A program made the position numbers and the translations under genes. Positions 9,514 to 18,534 of a stretch of 64,000 nucleotides of DNA are shown here, one piece after another (position 1 is the stretch's first letter; each line of letters opens with the position of its first letter). Source of the stretch: Pasteurella sp049941595 (GTDB lineage Bacteria > Pseudomonadota > Gammaproteobacteria > Enterobacterales > Pasteurellaceae); contig JBNFNA010000003.1 in assembly GCA_049941595.1 (NCBI GenBank), positions 62,001 to 126,000 on the forward strand, read 5' to 3'. The notes beneath the pieces were generated by a model that was not told the origin of the DNA, did no database searches, and worked only from the letters and a program-made list of their open reading frames with translations.

Positions 9514-9534
9514 ACCGCACTTTGAAAGTGCGGT
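9514..9534 (-). terminator. Terminator after the Nramp-like gene (paired uptake signals)
   Basis: ACCGCACTTT and AAAGTGCGGT face each other with one base between, giving a compact hairpin. The minus strand continues with TATTTTTTT. Both arms are perfect uptake signals. Confidence 0.8.
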
Positions 9535-9558
9535 CATTTATCAAAAAGTTTTGTAAAA

Positions 9559-10827
9559 TTAGTTCAACCAACCGGCTTGTTGCACGATAAATAATAACGT
9601 GAATGATGTTAAATACATTAAGCCGATAATTGACAACCAGAATAAGCCACCTTTGACTTTATGTTCGCCTTTTAATACTAACGATAAGTTTAAATAAGCA
9701 AATACTGGTGTTGAAACAAATGAGGCAATCATTGCGAATTTCAACATTGGGCCTACCGCATTGTTAAAGTAGAAAATAATCGCTAAACCAGAAACCGCAG
9801 CAAATAATATAGCAATATTTAATGTGCTTGGGCGGCTTTCTTGTTTGCCTAAGATTAGGCGTAAACTTTCAACGTTTGTGCGTGAATAGCCATCTATAAC
9901 GGTGATCGTCGTGCCAAACATACACATAAATGCGATAAATGCGATTAAACCTCTTGCCCATTCACCAATGGTGGATGCGTACATATTGATTAATTGTGCA
10001 ATGTATTTACCGCCAACCATTTGTACGGTTTCACCAGAACCATATTGCACTAATGCACCTAATGCTAAAAAGACTAATGCAAGAATTGCGGTGCCAATGT
10101 AGCCGACGTTGAAATCCCAGATACCGTCTTGGTAAGACATTTTTGCGATACGGCGTTTTGCAATCACCCACATTGAGTTAATCGCCGAAATTTCGATTGG
10201 AGCTGGCATCCATCCCATTAAGGCTACGATAAAACCTAATGCGGCTAAATTCCAAGGGCTTGCGCTGACATAATCCGCTGGAGCAACGCCACCAATACCA
10301 TTACGCATAAATGCAATCACTACTGCGGCAACGGTCGTTACAGTTAACGCAATCATAATTAATTTAGATAAGCCGTCTAATAAGCGGTATTTACCTAACA
10401 ATAAAATCATTGTGCTTACACTAATCACGATGAAACTTAATGTTGGTACTGGTACTTGAACAGGTAACACGAAGGTTAAAATCGCAGCACAAAGTAAGCC
10501 AACCGCTGCAGTATTAATCACTGTTGCAAAAGCGTTAAGAATAAAGAAAATCCAAAGATAAGGCTTTCCTTTTCTCAAATAACCTTGAAGTAAGGTTTCT
10601 CCTGAATCTAGGGTGTATTGCACACCAAAACGGAAGAATGGATATTTGAATAAGTTCGCTAAAATAATAATAATTGCTAGCTGCCAACCGTAAATCGCCC
10701 CTGATTGTGTAGAAGCGATAATATGAGATCCACCAACAGCGGCAGATGCCATTAAGATGCCCGGACCTAAAGCCGCAAATTTAGAATGCCAGCTTGATTT
10801 TTCTATTTGTTGTGTTAATTCAGTCAT
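9559..10827 (-). CDS. Nramp-superfamily transporter lacking the canonical metal-site motifs
   Basis: 422 residues, about 11 membrane segments. The GPGILMASAAVGGSH start of segment 1 aligns with the Nramp GPG...DPGN pattern, but DPGN is replaced by GGSH (residues 32-35). The segment 6 MPH signature reads MPA (207-209). In metal-transporting Nramps the Asp, Asn and Met of these motifs coordinate the ion, so this protein probably moves something else or binds metal differently. ATG 10827 is chosen over an upstream in-frame TTG (10839) because GGA is correctly placed before it. Monocistronic. A homologue annotated as a conserved hypothetical exists in H. influenzae as I recall. Confidence 0.8.
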   Translation of the reverse strand: MTELTQQIEKSSWHSKFAALGPGILMASAAVGGSHIIASTQSGAIYGWQLAIIIILANLFKYPFFRFGVQYTLDSGETLLQGYLRKGKPYLWIFFILNAFATVINTAAVGLLCAAILTFVLPVQVPVPTLSFIVISVSTMILLLGKYRLLDGLSKLIMIALTVTTVAAVVIAFMRNGIGGVAPADYVSASPWNLAALGFIVALMGWMPAPIEISAINSMWVIAKRRIAKMSYQDGIWDFNVGYIGTAILALVFLALGALVQYGSGETVQMVGGKYIAQLINMYASTIGEWARGLIAFIAFMCMFGTTITVIDGYSRTNVESLRLILGKQESRPSTLNIAILFAAVSGLAIIFYFNNAVGPMLKFAMIASFVSTPVFAYLNLSLVLKGEHKVKGGLFWLSIIGLMYLTSFTLLFIVQQAGWLN

Positions 10828-11102
10828 AATTTGTTCCAAAAGTTATTGTAATACGCATTGTTTTCACAATGTTTTAACAATATCTAATATTTGTTTACAT
10901 TAGTCAATGGAACGGAAATTGAGCAAAAATAGCAGATTCTTCTGATATATAAGAAAAGTTAAGAATAATAAACTTTCTTTAAAAATAAAGATCACTAAAA
11001 CTCGCCATTTTAAGAGATAGAGTACGATATAAAATAAATTTTAAAAAATAATAAAATAATTGAAAATAGAAGTATTTTTTGGAGAAAATTTACAGAATTT
11101 AA

Positions 11103-11177
11103 TGGCTGGGGTACTAGGATTCGAACCTAGGAATGCCGAGATCAAAACCCGGTGCCTTACCGCTTGGCGATACCCCA
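11103..11177 (-). tRNA. tRNA-Gln (anticodon TTG), copy 2
   Basis: 75 nt with encoded CCA. Cloverleaf with acceptor TGGGGTA / TACCCCA, anticodon loop TTTTGAT and T-arm GGTTCGAATCC. Sequence identical to the copy at 11222. Last gene of the Met-Leu-Gln-Gln tRNA operon. Confidence 0.97.
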
Positions 11178-11221
11178 ATTGAAATATCTTGATGTGAAGA
11201 TTAAGAAGTTTGTTGATAGTA

Positions 11222-11296
11222 TGGCTGGGGTACTAGGATTCGAACCTAGGAATGCCGAGATCAAAACCCGGTGCCTTACCGCTTGGCGATACCCCA
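11222..11296 (-). tRNA. tRNA-Gln (anticodon TTG), copy 1
   Basis: 75 nt with encoded CCA, identical in sequence to the downstream copy 44 bp away. A tandem duplication within one tRNA operon. Confidence 0.97.
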
Positions 11297-11325
11297 ACTA
11301 CTATATTGACTTGCAAGCTAATGAA

Positions 11326-11410
11326 TGGTGCGGGACGAGGGACTTGAACCCACACACCTCGCGGCGCCAGAACCTAAATCTGGTGCGTCTACCAATTTCG
11401 CCAGTCCCGC
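11326..11410 (-). tRNA. tRNA-Leu (anticodon TAG)
   Basis: 85 nt with encoded CCA. Acceptor GCGGGAC / GTCCCGC, anticodon stem CCAGA / TCTGG around loop TTTAGGT, and a long variable arm as expected for a class II tRNA. Confidence 0.97.
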
Positions 11411-11415
11411 AAATA

Positions 11416-11492
11416 TGGTGGCTATGACGGGATTCGAACCTGTGACCCCAACATTATGAGTGTTGTGCTCTAACCAACTGAGCTACATAGCC
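11416..11492 (-). tRNA. tRNA-Met (anticodon CAT, elongator type)
   Basis: 77 nt with encoded CCA. Acceptor GGCTATG / CATAGCC is fully paired, so it is the elongator and not the initiator, which has an unpaired first base. First gene of the operon. The order Met-Leu-Gln-Gln resembles the E. coli metT-leuW-glnU cluster. Confidence 0.95.
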
Positions 11493-11533
11493 ATTTTTCT
11501 ATTTGCATTCACCTCATCGGCTTTGCGGGGCTA

Positions 11534-11562
11534 ATTATGCTGATATCCGCCCCTCTCGTCAA
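11534..11562 (-). promoter_or_regulatory. tRNA operon promoter
   Basis: On the minus strand, TTGACG (11562-11557) and CATAAT (11539-11534) are separated by 17 bp, followed by a GC-rich GCCCCGC discriminator typical of stringently controlled stable-RNA promoters. It lies about 40 bp before tRNA-Met. Confidence 0.75.
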
Positions 11563-11639
11563 CTCTTTTTTTTATAAAAATGAAATTTTTAGCTTGTTCG
11601 CATAGAGTTTGAACAGGTTGATTTAAAAACACTCCAGAT

Positions 11640-12863
11640 TTATTCAGATAATAAACGGCGCAATAAACTGCCATCTAATAATGCACGTTTAATTAATGCA
11701 AATGCACCAATCACATCTTCATTTTTTAACTCAGATGCAACTAAAGGTGTGTCTTTTACAAATGCGGGTAACGCGTGACTTTCTAATGAACGCTGAATTG
11801 CCGCAAATAAAATGTTTTTTGCTTGGGTAATTTCGCCTGAGATAACAATTTTTTCAGGATTAAACATATTTACGCTCATTGCAAGCACACGTCCGATTTG
11901 CACCCCCACGTGCTCAATTAATTCAATGGCAGCCGCATCGTGCTTATTACTCGCTTTGCAAATCGCTTCAATGTCATATTCATCTAAAGATAGCCATTTA
12001 CTCTTATAACCATCTTCAAGTAGATCGTGCATTTTCTTTTCGATAGCTGTATTGCTTACAACTGTTTCTAAGCAGCCTACATTACCGCATAAGCAACGCT
12101 TACCTAAAGGATCAACTTGAATATGTCCAATTTCGCCCACGTTATTTTTATAACCGAGGAACACTTCGTGATTAATGACGATTCCCGCTCCGACACCACG
12201 GTGGATACGTAATAACAAAGAATCATAACAATCTTGTGTCACACCAAAATAATGCTCCGCTAACGCAAGGCTTCGAACATCGTGACCAATATAAGTGGAT
12301 AAATTGGATAATTTTGCGATTTTATGGGCAAGATCCCAAGGGCTCTCTAATGATAAATGTGGGATATATTCAATCATATCCGTTTTTACATCGACAAAAC
12401 CTGGCACTGTAATACCAATCGCAATAAATTCGCAACCACGTTTCTGGTTTTGTTCAATAAACAAAGTCAGATTGTCCAATAAAAAAGTTTCAATAGACTC
12501 AACGGTTTGATTTTCAGGTAATTCTAAAACTTCCTTTTTCCACAATTTTGTGGATAAATCCATAATCGCAAAAGTCGCGTGTTTGCGCCCTAAACGAATT
12601 AGGATAGAACGAAAAGATTTATGTTCAACAATAATTGAAGTTGCACGACGACCACCTGTTGATTCTTGCTGTTCAACTTCTTTAATTAATCCACGTGCTA
12701 ATAAATGGCGGGTGATTTTTGTGACACTCGCAGGCGCTAATTGACTTAACTCTGAAATCTGAATACGCGAAATAGGCCCTTGCTGATCGATCAGTTTATA
12801 TACGACCGCACTATTCATTTGTTTCACTAAATCAACATTTGCAATTTGATGACTGTCTCGCAT
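11640..12863 (-). CDS. nagC: N-acetylglucosamine repressor NagC (ROK family)
   Basis: 407 residues. Cytoplasmic DNA-binding regulator of amino-sugar genes, relieved by GlcNAc-6-phosphate. The N-terminal winged helix (about residues 18-70, with SRIQISELSQLAPASVTKITR) is nearly the E. coli NagC recognition region. The ROK sensor domain carries HDVRSLALAEHYFG and a zinc site made of His247 and Cys257/259/264 in CLCGNVGCLE. Close similarity to NagC across the full length favours NagC over Mlc. RBS GGAGCA precedes ATG. It stands alone here, without the nagBA genes. Confidence 0.88.
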   Translation of the reverse strand: MRDSHQIANVDLVKQMNSAVVYKLIDQQGPISRIQISELSQLAPASVTKITRHLLARGLIKEVEQQESTGGRRATSIIVEHKSFRSILIRLGRKHATFAIMDLSTKLWKKEVLELPENQTVESIETFLLDNLTLFIEQNQKRGCEFIAIGITVPGFVDVKTDMIEYIPHLSLESPWDLAHKIAKLSNLSTYIGHDVRSLALAEHYFGVTQDCYDSLLLRIHRGVGAGIVINHEVFLGYKNNVGEIGHIQVDPLGKRCLCGNVGCLETVVSNTAIEKKMHDLLEDGYKSKWLSLDEYDIEAICKASNKHDAAAIELIEHVGVQIGRVLAMSVNMFNPEKIVISGEITQAKNILFAAIQRSLESHALPAFVKDTPLVASELKNEDVIGAFALIKRALLDGSLLRRLLSE

Positions 12864-12933
12864 ATTTGCTCCAATAAAAAATAATGCGCTTATTCTAAAA
12901 TGGATTAAAATAATTAGGAACCATTTTTAAAAA

Positions 12934-14244
12934 CTAATTGGGTTTCTGTTCGTTATTTATCGTCGAAGAGAATAAAGCCAAGCCCCCAGAGTTCCCCGTT
13001 TTCACCATTGTATTCATCACTTGGGTTGGTGAATGTAATAATTTATTCATTAACTTATAACTTAACTCTTGCAATACTTTCTCAGCATTTTCCCCTTGGC
13101 GTAAACCTTGCAAGGATTTTTCTAAGAGTTCCTCTCGAATAAGATCGGCATTTTCTCTATAGTTTCGAATTAAATTAGAAAACTGGTGCGCTTTCAACCA
13201 TTCAAAAAAATCCTCACATTCTTGCTGAATAATGGCTTGCGCTTGTTGAGAGGCTTTTTCTCTTTCAGTTAAATTACGTTGGACAATATGCTGTAAATCA
13301 TCCACGGTATAATGATAGACACTTTCAAGATTAGCTACACTTGGCTCAATATCACGCGGAACCGCAATATCCACTAACAACATTGGTAAGCCACAACGCA
13401 CTTTTTGCGCATCTTCCACCATCTGTTGGGTAATTAAAATATGTTGGCTTCCCGTAGAACTAATCACGATATCCGCTTTGTTCAAGCTTTGTTGTAGCTC
13501 GTTTAAGGATAAAATTTGAATGTGGTCTGATTGATCCAATTTTTCCACTAAACGCACCGCTCGCTCAAAAGTGCGGTTAGCAATCATTAAATTTTGTACG
13601 CCGTGACGTAATAAATGGCGCGCCACTAATTCAATAGTTTCACCCGCCCCCACTAACAGCACATTTAACGTTTTCAGTGAATCAAAAATTTGACGAGCTA
13701 AATTACACGCAGCATAGGCAACAGACACCGCATTGCCACCTATATTAGTTTCACTTCTGACACGTTTTGCAGTTGAAAATGTTTTTTGGAATAAGCGAGA
13801 TAGCTCACTCGAAATGCAACTTTGAGAAGTTTTATAATATTGCTCACTCAGTTGGTAAGCTTGTTTTACTTGTCCTAAAATTTGTGGTTCCCCGAGAATG
13901 AGTGAATCTAGCCCACAAGCCACGTTCATTAAATGCTGAACTGATGCTTGATTTTGCTTCACATATAAAAACTCTCGCAAAATGTCTAACTGCAATTGAT
14001 GAAGTTGTGCAAACCAATGCAAGCAATGCTCGATCCATTCTTCATTATCTTTGGGAGAGATATATTTATTATGCAAATAGACTTCAGTTCGGTTACAAGT
14101 CGATAAAATGACCGCACTCTGCGCTAAATCAGAATGTTGAATCTGCTGTAACGCCAAAGCGCGCTTTTCATCTGAAAACGCAACTTTTTCACGAACTTCA
14201 ACAGAAGCCGTTTTATGATTAAGACCTAGAACTAAAATCGTCAT
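12934..14244 (-). CDS. hemA: Glutamyl-tRNA reductase
   Basis: 436 residues. Reduces glutamyl-tRNA to glutamate-1-semialdehyde with NADPH, the committed step of C5-pathway heme synthesis. The catalytic nucleophile Cys50 sits in STCNRTEVY. The NADPH-binding loop GAGETIE is at residues 199-205 and the C-terminal dimerisation helices are present. The 5-aminolevulinate route means this organism can start tetrapyrrole synthesis, unlike H. influenzae, which I recall as lacking the early enzymes and needing heme. If intact here, the presence of hemA is informative for species assignment. Confidence 0.95.
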   Translation of the reverse strand: MTILVLGLNHKTASVEVREKVAFSDEKRALALQQIQHSDLAQSAVILSTCNRTEVYLHNKYISPKDNEEWIEHCLHWFAQLHQLQLDILREFLYVKQNQASVQHLMNVACGLDSLILGEPQILGQVKQAYQLSEQYYKTSQSCISSELSRLFQKTFSTAKRVRSETNIGGNAVSVAYAACNLARQIFDSLKTLNVLLVGAGETIELVARHLLRHGVQNLMIANRTFERAVRLVEKLDQSDHIQILSLNELQQSLNKADIVISSTGSQHILITQQMVEDAQKVRCGLPMLLVDIAVPRDIEPSVANLESVYHYTVDDLQHIVQRNLTEREKASQQAQAIIQQECEDFFEWLKAHQFSNLIRNYRENADLIREELLEKSLQGLRQGENAEKVLQELSYKLMNKLLHSPTQVMNTMVKTGNSGGLALFSSTINNEQKPN

Positions 14245-14425
14245 AAATTTACAAAAAAATTACCGCACTTTTGCAACTTTCTCATCTCTGAAAAAATAGA
14301 AAAGAAGGAAAATATCACTCACCAACAAGATTACAAAAACTATAAAGATTATATTCTAATCAATAGTTATCTATTGTTCAAACCTATTGACAAAAATTGT
14401 AGTCAAAAGCTTTTTTGAATTTTGG

Positions 14426-15127
14426 TTAAAAGTTGTCCTTCGCTCGACGCAACGCAATAAACTCCTCTAAAGTTTTTGCCCGTAAAAACGGGTTAATTTG
14501 TTTTTCAAGAGCTAAGGTTGTCGGTAAACTAGGCTGATTATTCGCACGCAATTGCTGCACTTTTTCTTTATGTGTAATCAACATTTTATTGTTAACTAAC
14601 ACGGTTTCAGCAAAAGCTAAATTGCTTAGCGTATATTCGTGTGCGGGGCAAACAATCGTATCATCGGGCAATTGGCTCAAACGTTGTAAGCCTGTAAACA
14701 TTTTTTCATAATCCCCTGTAAATACTCGCCCACAGCCCGCTGAAAATAAACTATCGCCACAGAATAAATGCCCATCAACAACATAACTGATATGTTGTTC
14801 CGTATGTCCTGCAGTTTCTATCACTTGGATATCATAATGCTCTGTTTGCAATCGCCCCGCCTGAATAATCTCTGTTGCCCCTTTTTTGCTTGTTTCTTCG
14901 GTTCCAAATACCTTAATATGTGGAAAGGCGCGTTTGAATTCATTTACGCCAGCGGTGTGATCATCGTGATGATGCGTTAATAACACGGCTTCAACTTGTA
15001 ATTGATGTTGGTGAATATAATTTATTAACTGTGTAGTTTCTGGAATATCGATCACAATTACAGGCAAATTTTCTCGTCCATACAGCCAAATATAGTTATC
15101 ATTTAAAGCAGGAATCGACACTAACAT
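14426..15127 (-). CDS. gloB: Hydroxyacylglutathione hydrolase (glyoxalase II)
   Basis: 233 residues. Hydrolyses S-lactoylglutathione to lactate and glutathione, completing methylglyoxal detoxification. The metallo-beta-lactamase motif THHHDDH is at residues 51-57, followed by AGHTEQH, CGDSLFSAGCGRVF and the PAHEYT motif for the binuclear metal site. It is divergent from the methyltransferase gene with only about 20 bp between starts. RBS AAAGGAT lies before ATG 15127. Confidence 0.95.
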   Translation of the reverse strand: MLVSIPALNDNYIWLYGRENLPVIVIDIPETTQLINYIHQHQLQVEAVLLTHHHDDHTAGVNEFKRAFPHIKVFGTEETSKKGATEIIQAGRLQTEHYDIQVIETAGHTEQHISYVVDGHLFCGDSLFSAGCGRVFTGDYEKMFTGLQRLSQLPDDTIVCPAHEYTLSNLAFAETVLVNNKMLITHKEKVQQLRANNQPSLPTTLALEKQINPFLRAKTLEEFIALRRAKDNF

Positions 15128-15149
15128 AACTTATCCTTTAAGGTTGATG

Positions 15150-15866
15150 ATGCGTTGGGATGCCAAATATACAAAAGCAATGACATTGCCACATAGTTGG
15201 CAGCAATTACACAATGGTGAGTGCTATTGTAACGCACTTAGTGACTATTTTTGCGCTTGGTTTCCAAAAATTTTAGGCAATCAACTTCTTAAACTGGGTG
15301 GACTCAGTGCAGAAATTCCTTGTGATTGCTTTTTAGCGCACCAAATCTTGCTTTCTCCCGATATTAATGAGCACTTTTATACTTTTGCTGAGCAAAAAAA
15401 TACGAGCGTTATCCAAGCTACTATGACAGATTTGCCTTTTGTGGAAAATTCGTTCAATGGTGTTGTCCTTGCTAACGTGTTGAATTTTAGCCAGGACCCA
15501 CATCAAATTCTGCGTGAAATTGATCGTGTTTTGACTGAAGATGGCTATCTTTTCCTTTCCCTTTTCAACCCGTTCAGCCCTTTGCTATTTAAAAAGCAAC
15601 TAAATAGCCGCGAGCACGAAAAACTCAGATTTCGCCATTACTTACCTTGGCTAGTGTTGGATTGGTTATCGTTATTGAATTTCGAAATTTTAGATCAGCA
15701 AAAACTGGTGCATTGTGAAAAAACAAAATGCTTTCCTCATCTGATTGCCATCATTGCACGTAAGCGAGTTTATCCTCTCACATTGAACCCTCAAAAAGTG
15801 CGGTTCAAAAATCAAGAAATTTTTGAGCCAGTGAGCGCTTTCAAAGAGCAATTATTGCGTAAATAA
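15150..15866 (+). CDS. YafS-like SAM-dependent methyltransferase
   Basis: 238 residues. A class I methyltransferase-like fold can be traced: motif II/III-like LPFVENSFNGVVLANVLNFSQD and the motif IV region EIDRVLTEDGYLFLSLFNPFS. The usual glycine-rich SAM loop is not obvious, and the segment before it is unusually cysteine-rich (CYCNALSDYFCAW, IPCDCF). Its position divergent from gloB matches E. coli yafS. Substrate unknown. ATG 15150 is preferred over ATG 15147 and TTG 15144 because AAGG at 15140-15143 is then at a workable distance. Confidence 0.72.
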   Translation: MRWDAKYTKAMTLPHSWQQLHNGECYCNALSDYFCAWFPKILGNQLLKLGGLSAEIPCDCFLAHQILLSPDINEHFYTFAEQKNTSVIQATMTDLPFVENSFNGVVLANVLNFSQDPHQILREIDRVLTEDGYLFLSLFNPFSPLLFKKQLNSREHEKLRFRHYLPWLVLDWLSLLNFEILDQQKLVHCEKTKCFPHLIAIIARKRVYPLTLNPQKVRFKNQEIFEPVSAFKEQLLRK

Positions 15867-15869
15867 AGG

Positions 15870-15906
15870 TAATAGGGCTTGCGGCAAGGGGGAAACTCCC
15901 CTATTA
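15870..15906 (+). other. Compact structured leader upstream of ycaO
   Basis: TAATAGGG (15870-15877) is complementary to CCCTATTA (15899-15906). Inside, CTTG-CGG-CAAG (15878-15888) forms a small hairpin and a G-run pairs with CCCC (15898-15901). There is no T-run, so this is not a simple terminator. It ends 38 bases before the ycaO start codon and could shape its translation. No known riboswitch class is recognised. Confidence 0.45.
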
Positions 15907-15944
15907 TGCCGAACTTTTGTAATAATGAAAAGATGAGAAGAATT

Positions 15945-17705
15945 ATGTCTGAACAAACATTTATTCCAGGCAAAGACGCCGCCCTTGAAGATAGTATTAA
16001 TAAATTTCAACAAAAATTAACCGCACTTGGCTTTAATATTGAAGAGGCTTCGTGGTTAAACCCTGTTCCTAACGTTTGGTCAGTACATATTCGTGATAAA
16101 GATTGCCCACAATGTTTCACTAACGGTAAAGGCGCAAGTAAAAAAGCGGCATTAGCTTCTGCGTTAGGTGAATATTTTGAACGTCTTTCCACCAACTATT
16201 TCTTTGCAGATTTTTATTTGGGTCAAGAAATTGCAAATGGCGATTTTGTGCATTATCCAAGCGAAAAATGGTTCCCAATTGAAGATGATGCCTTACTTCC
16301 TTCTGGCATTTTAGATGAAGCTTTGCTGGATTATTACGATCCTAATCAAGAGCTTACACCAGAATTATTAGTGGATCTTCAATCTAGCAATTATGAGCGT
16401 GGCATTGTGGCGATGCCTTATGTTCGCCAGTCTGATCAATCTACGGTTTATATTCCGCAAAGCATTATTGCAAACTTGTATGTATCGAATGGTATGTCTG
16501 CAGGTAACAGCAAGTTTGAAGCACGCGTTCAAGGGTTATCTGAAGTATTCGAGCGCCACATTAAAAACAAAATTATTGCAGAAGCAATCAGCTTGCCACT
16601 CATTCCAAAAGAAGTAATGGATCGTTTCCCAAGCATTCAAGCGTCTATTCAAAAACTGGAAGAAGAAGGTTTCCCAATTCTTGCTTATGATGCGTCATTA
16701 GGCGGTAAATATCCTGTTATTTGCGTGATTTTATTAAACCCAAGCAATGGCACTTGTTTTGCATCTTTCGGTGCGCATCCAAACTTCCAAGTTGCATTGG
16801 AAAGAACAGTAACCGAGTTATTACAAGGTCGTAGCTTAAAAGATTTAGATGTGTTCACGCCACCTTCTTTCAATAATGACGATGTTGCAGAACACGCGAA
16901 CTTAGAAACTCACTTCATTGATTCAAGTGGCTTAATTTCTTGGGATCTTTTCAAACAAGATGCAGATTATTCGTTTGTGGATTGGGATTTTTCTGGTACC
17001 ACTGAACAAGAATACAATAATTTAATGGCGATTTTCCAAGCAGAACAAAAAGAAGTTTATATTATGGATTACAGCCACTTAGATGTGTATGCTTGCCGTA
17101 TTATTGTGCCAGGAATGTCGGATATTTATCCTGCCGATGACCTAATTTATGCCAATAACAATATGGGAATGGAATGGCGTGAAATCTTACTTGATCTGCC
17201 ACACTTCCACCACGATCAAGATACTTATCAAGAATTACTTGATGAGCTTGATACTCAAGGCATTGATGATGCGACTCGTGTGCGTGAATTTATTGGTATC
17301 GTTGCACCACCAAAATCGGGTTGGACAACCTTGCGTGTAGGTGAATTGAAATCAATGTTACATTTAGCAGTAGGTGATCTTGAGTCTGCACTTGATTGGG
17401 CAAACTGGACATTGAATATGAACAGCTCGGTCTTTACACCAGAACGTGCAAACTATTATCGTTGTTTGATTAACAGCATTGAATTGTTCTTGGATAATCA
17501 ACGCCAACCTGAACAGTATCGTATGGTATTTGAAAAAATGTACGGTGAAAGTGCGGTTGATTCTGCGTGGAAAGCGGTTCAAGGTGGCAATCCATTCTAT
17601 GATTTGATTGCAGATGATGAAAATCTACAACAATTCCAAGCGCATCAAAAATTACTCCAAGCTTACGAAAAATTGCAAAAAGCAAAACGTGAAAACTGGA
17701 AATAA
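15945..17705 (+). CDS. ycaO: YcaO protein (ATP-dependent cyclodehydratase fold, RimO-associated)
   Basis: 586 residues, the E. coli YcaO length. YcaO-fold enzymes activate amide backbones with ATP. This stand-alone type is not beside a RiPP cluster and in E. coli has been linked to RimO-dependent beta-methylthiolation of ribosomal protein S12. ATP/Mg-binding acidic residues are visible in SALGEYFERL (Glu76, Glu79) and in the later GLSEVFERH segment; the C-terminal third is a TPR-like helical domain. ATG 15945 is chosen (RBS GAGAAG) because the protein then starts like E. coli YcaO; the frame is open upstream to 15879. Confidence 0.9.
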   Translation: MSEQTFIPGKDAALEDSINKFQQKLTALGFNIEEASWLNPVPNVWSVHIRDKDCPQCFTNGKGASKKAALASALGEYFERLSTNYFFADFYLGQEIANGDFVHYPSEKWFPIEDDALLPSGILDEALLDYYDPNQELTPELLVDLQSSNYERGIVAMPYVRQSDQSTVYIPQSIIANLYVSNGMSAGNSKFEARVQGLSEVFERHIKNKIIAEAISLPLIPKEVMDRFPSIQASIQKLEEEGFPILAYDASLGGKYPVICVILLNPSNGTCFASFGAHPNFQVALERTVTELLQGRSLKDLDVFTPPSFNNDDVAEHANLETHFIDSSGLISWDLFKQDADYSFVDWDFSGTTEQEYNNLMAIFQAEQKEVYIMDYSHLDVYACRIIVPGMSDIYPADDLIYANNNMGMEWREILLDLPHFHHDQDTYQELLDELDTQGIDDATRVREFIGIVAPPKSGWTTLRVGELKSMLHLAVGDLESALDWANWTLNMNSSVFTPERANYYRCLINSIELFLDNQRQPEQYRMVFEKMYGESAVDSAWKAVQGGNPFYDLIADDENLQQFQAHQKLLQAYEKLQKAKRENWK

Positions 17706-17716
17706 TTCATTATCTT

Positions 17717-17738
17717 AGGATGTCAGACCTGACATCCT
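17717..17738 (+). terminator. Terminator after ycaO
   Basis: Perfect palindrome AGGATGTCAG-AC-CTGACATCCT followed by TTTTTT. Confidence 0.9.
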
Positions 17739-17827
17739 TTTTTATACTTGTGATCTAGTGCAAAGAAATATTTCTCATTTTATGTTAGATTGGCAAAGTT
17801 TATCTACCCGTCATAAGGAGTAATTAT

Positions 17828-18247
17828 ATGCAAAATTGGACACCTGAAATGTGGCAAGCTGCCGGCATTGGGCTACTTGTAGGCTTAATCATTGGCTATT
17901 TTTTCCTCCGTTTCACCAAAGACTCTGTGAAAAAACAGGTGAAAACAGAAACGGAATTACAAAAAGTGAAAAATCAATTAGATAGTCAAAAAGAGCAACT
18001 TGAAAAACATTTCGCTGAAAGTGCTGATTTACTAAAAAATATCGCACAAGACTATCAAAAACTGTATAAACACCTTGCGACTTCATCTACAACATTGTTG
18101 CCAGAATTAACAAATAAACCGTTATTCTCAACAAATTTAATCACTGATGAAAGCGCGGTAAAAAATCCTGAAGAAACCGATGAACAACCAAGGGACTACT
18201 CTGAAGGTTCATCAGGCTTATTAAAAGGTGAAAAGATTAATCGCTAA
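17828..18247 (+). CDS. zapG: ZapG/YhcB family protein (DUF1043)
   Basis: 139 residues. A single N-terminal membrane anchor (AAGIGLLVGLIIGYFFL, about residues 11-27) is followed by a coiled coil (LQKVKNQLDSQKEQLEKHF) and the family signature HFAESADLLKNIAQDYQKLYKHLA...LLPEL. YhcB/ZapG is linked to coordination of division and envelope growth and interacts with elongation/division proteins in E. coli. RBS AAGGAG precedes ATG 17828. The acidic C-terminal tail is poorly conserved in the family. Confidence 0.88.
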   Translation: MQNWTPEMWQAAGIGLLVGLIIGYFFLRFTKDSVKKQVKTETELQKVKNQLDSQKEQLEKHFAESADLLKNIAQDYQKLYKHLATSSTTLLPELTNKPLFSTNLITDESAVKNPEETDEQPRDYSEGSSGLLKGEKINR

Positions 18248-18283
18248 TTGAACATTTTGCACAGTAACAATTAAAACTCAAAA

Positions 18284-18309
18284 CAAAAGCTCAGCTAAAT
18301 CTGGGCTTT
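18284..18309 (+). terminator. Terminator after zapG
   Basis: AAAAGCTCAG (18284-18293) pairs with CTGGGCTTTT (18300-18309), with one G-U pair, then TTTATT. Confidence 0.8.
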
Positions 18310-18485
18310 TTTATTGCTCAATATATACGGTTATTCTCAAGTAATTAGCCAGTTTTGTAGCTCCCTCACATAAATGATCTTATCTACTCTCATCATCCTT
18401 TAACGATACTTTACTCCCCCCTTTTTAGTAATAAGATCGAACTTATACAGCGATAATTATCTATATAAAATTAACCCAAAAAAAG

Positions 18486-18513
18486 AAAAGCCTCTTATTT
18501 CTAAAAGGCTTTT
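18486..18513 (-). terminator. Terminator at the end of the tad operon
   Basis: AAAAGCCT / AGGCTTTT stem with a 12-nt loop, about 20 bases past the tadG stop, followed by CTTTTTTT on the minus strand. Confidence 0.8.
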
Positions 18514-18534
18514 GAACTATTAATAACTTTATTA

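Noticed and set aside
11152..11427. 91-codon frame on the plus strand
   Set aside because: Antisense to three tRNA genes.
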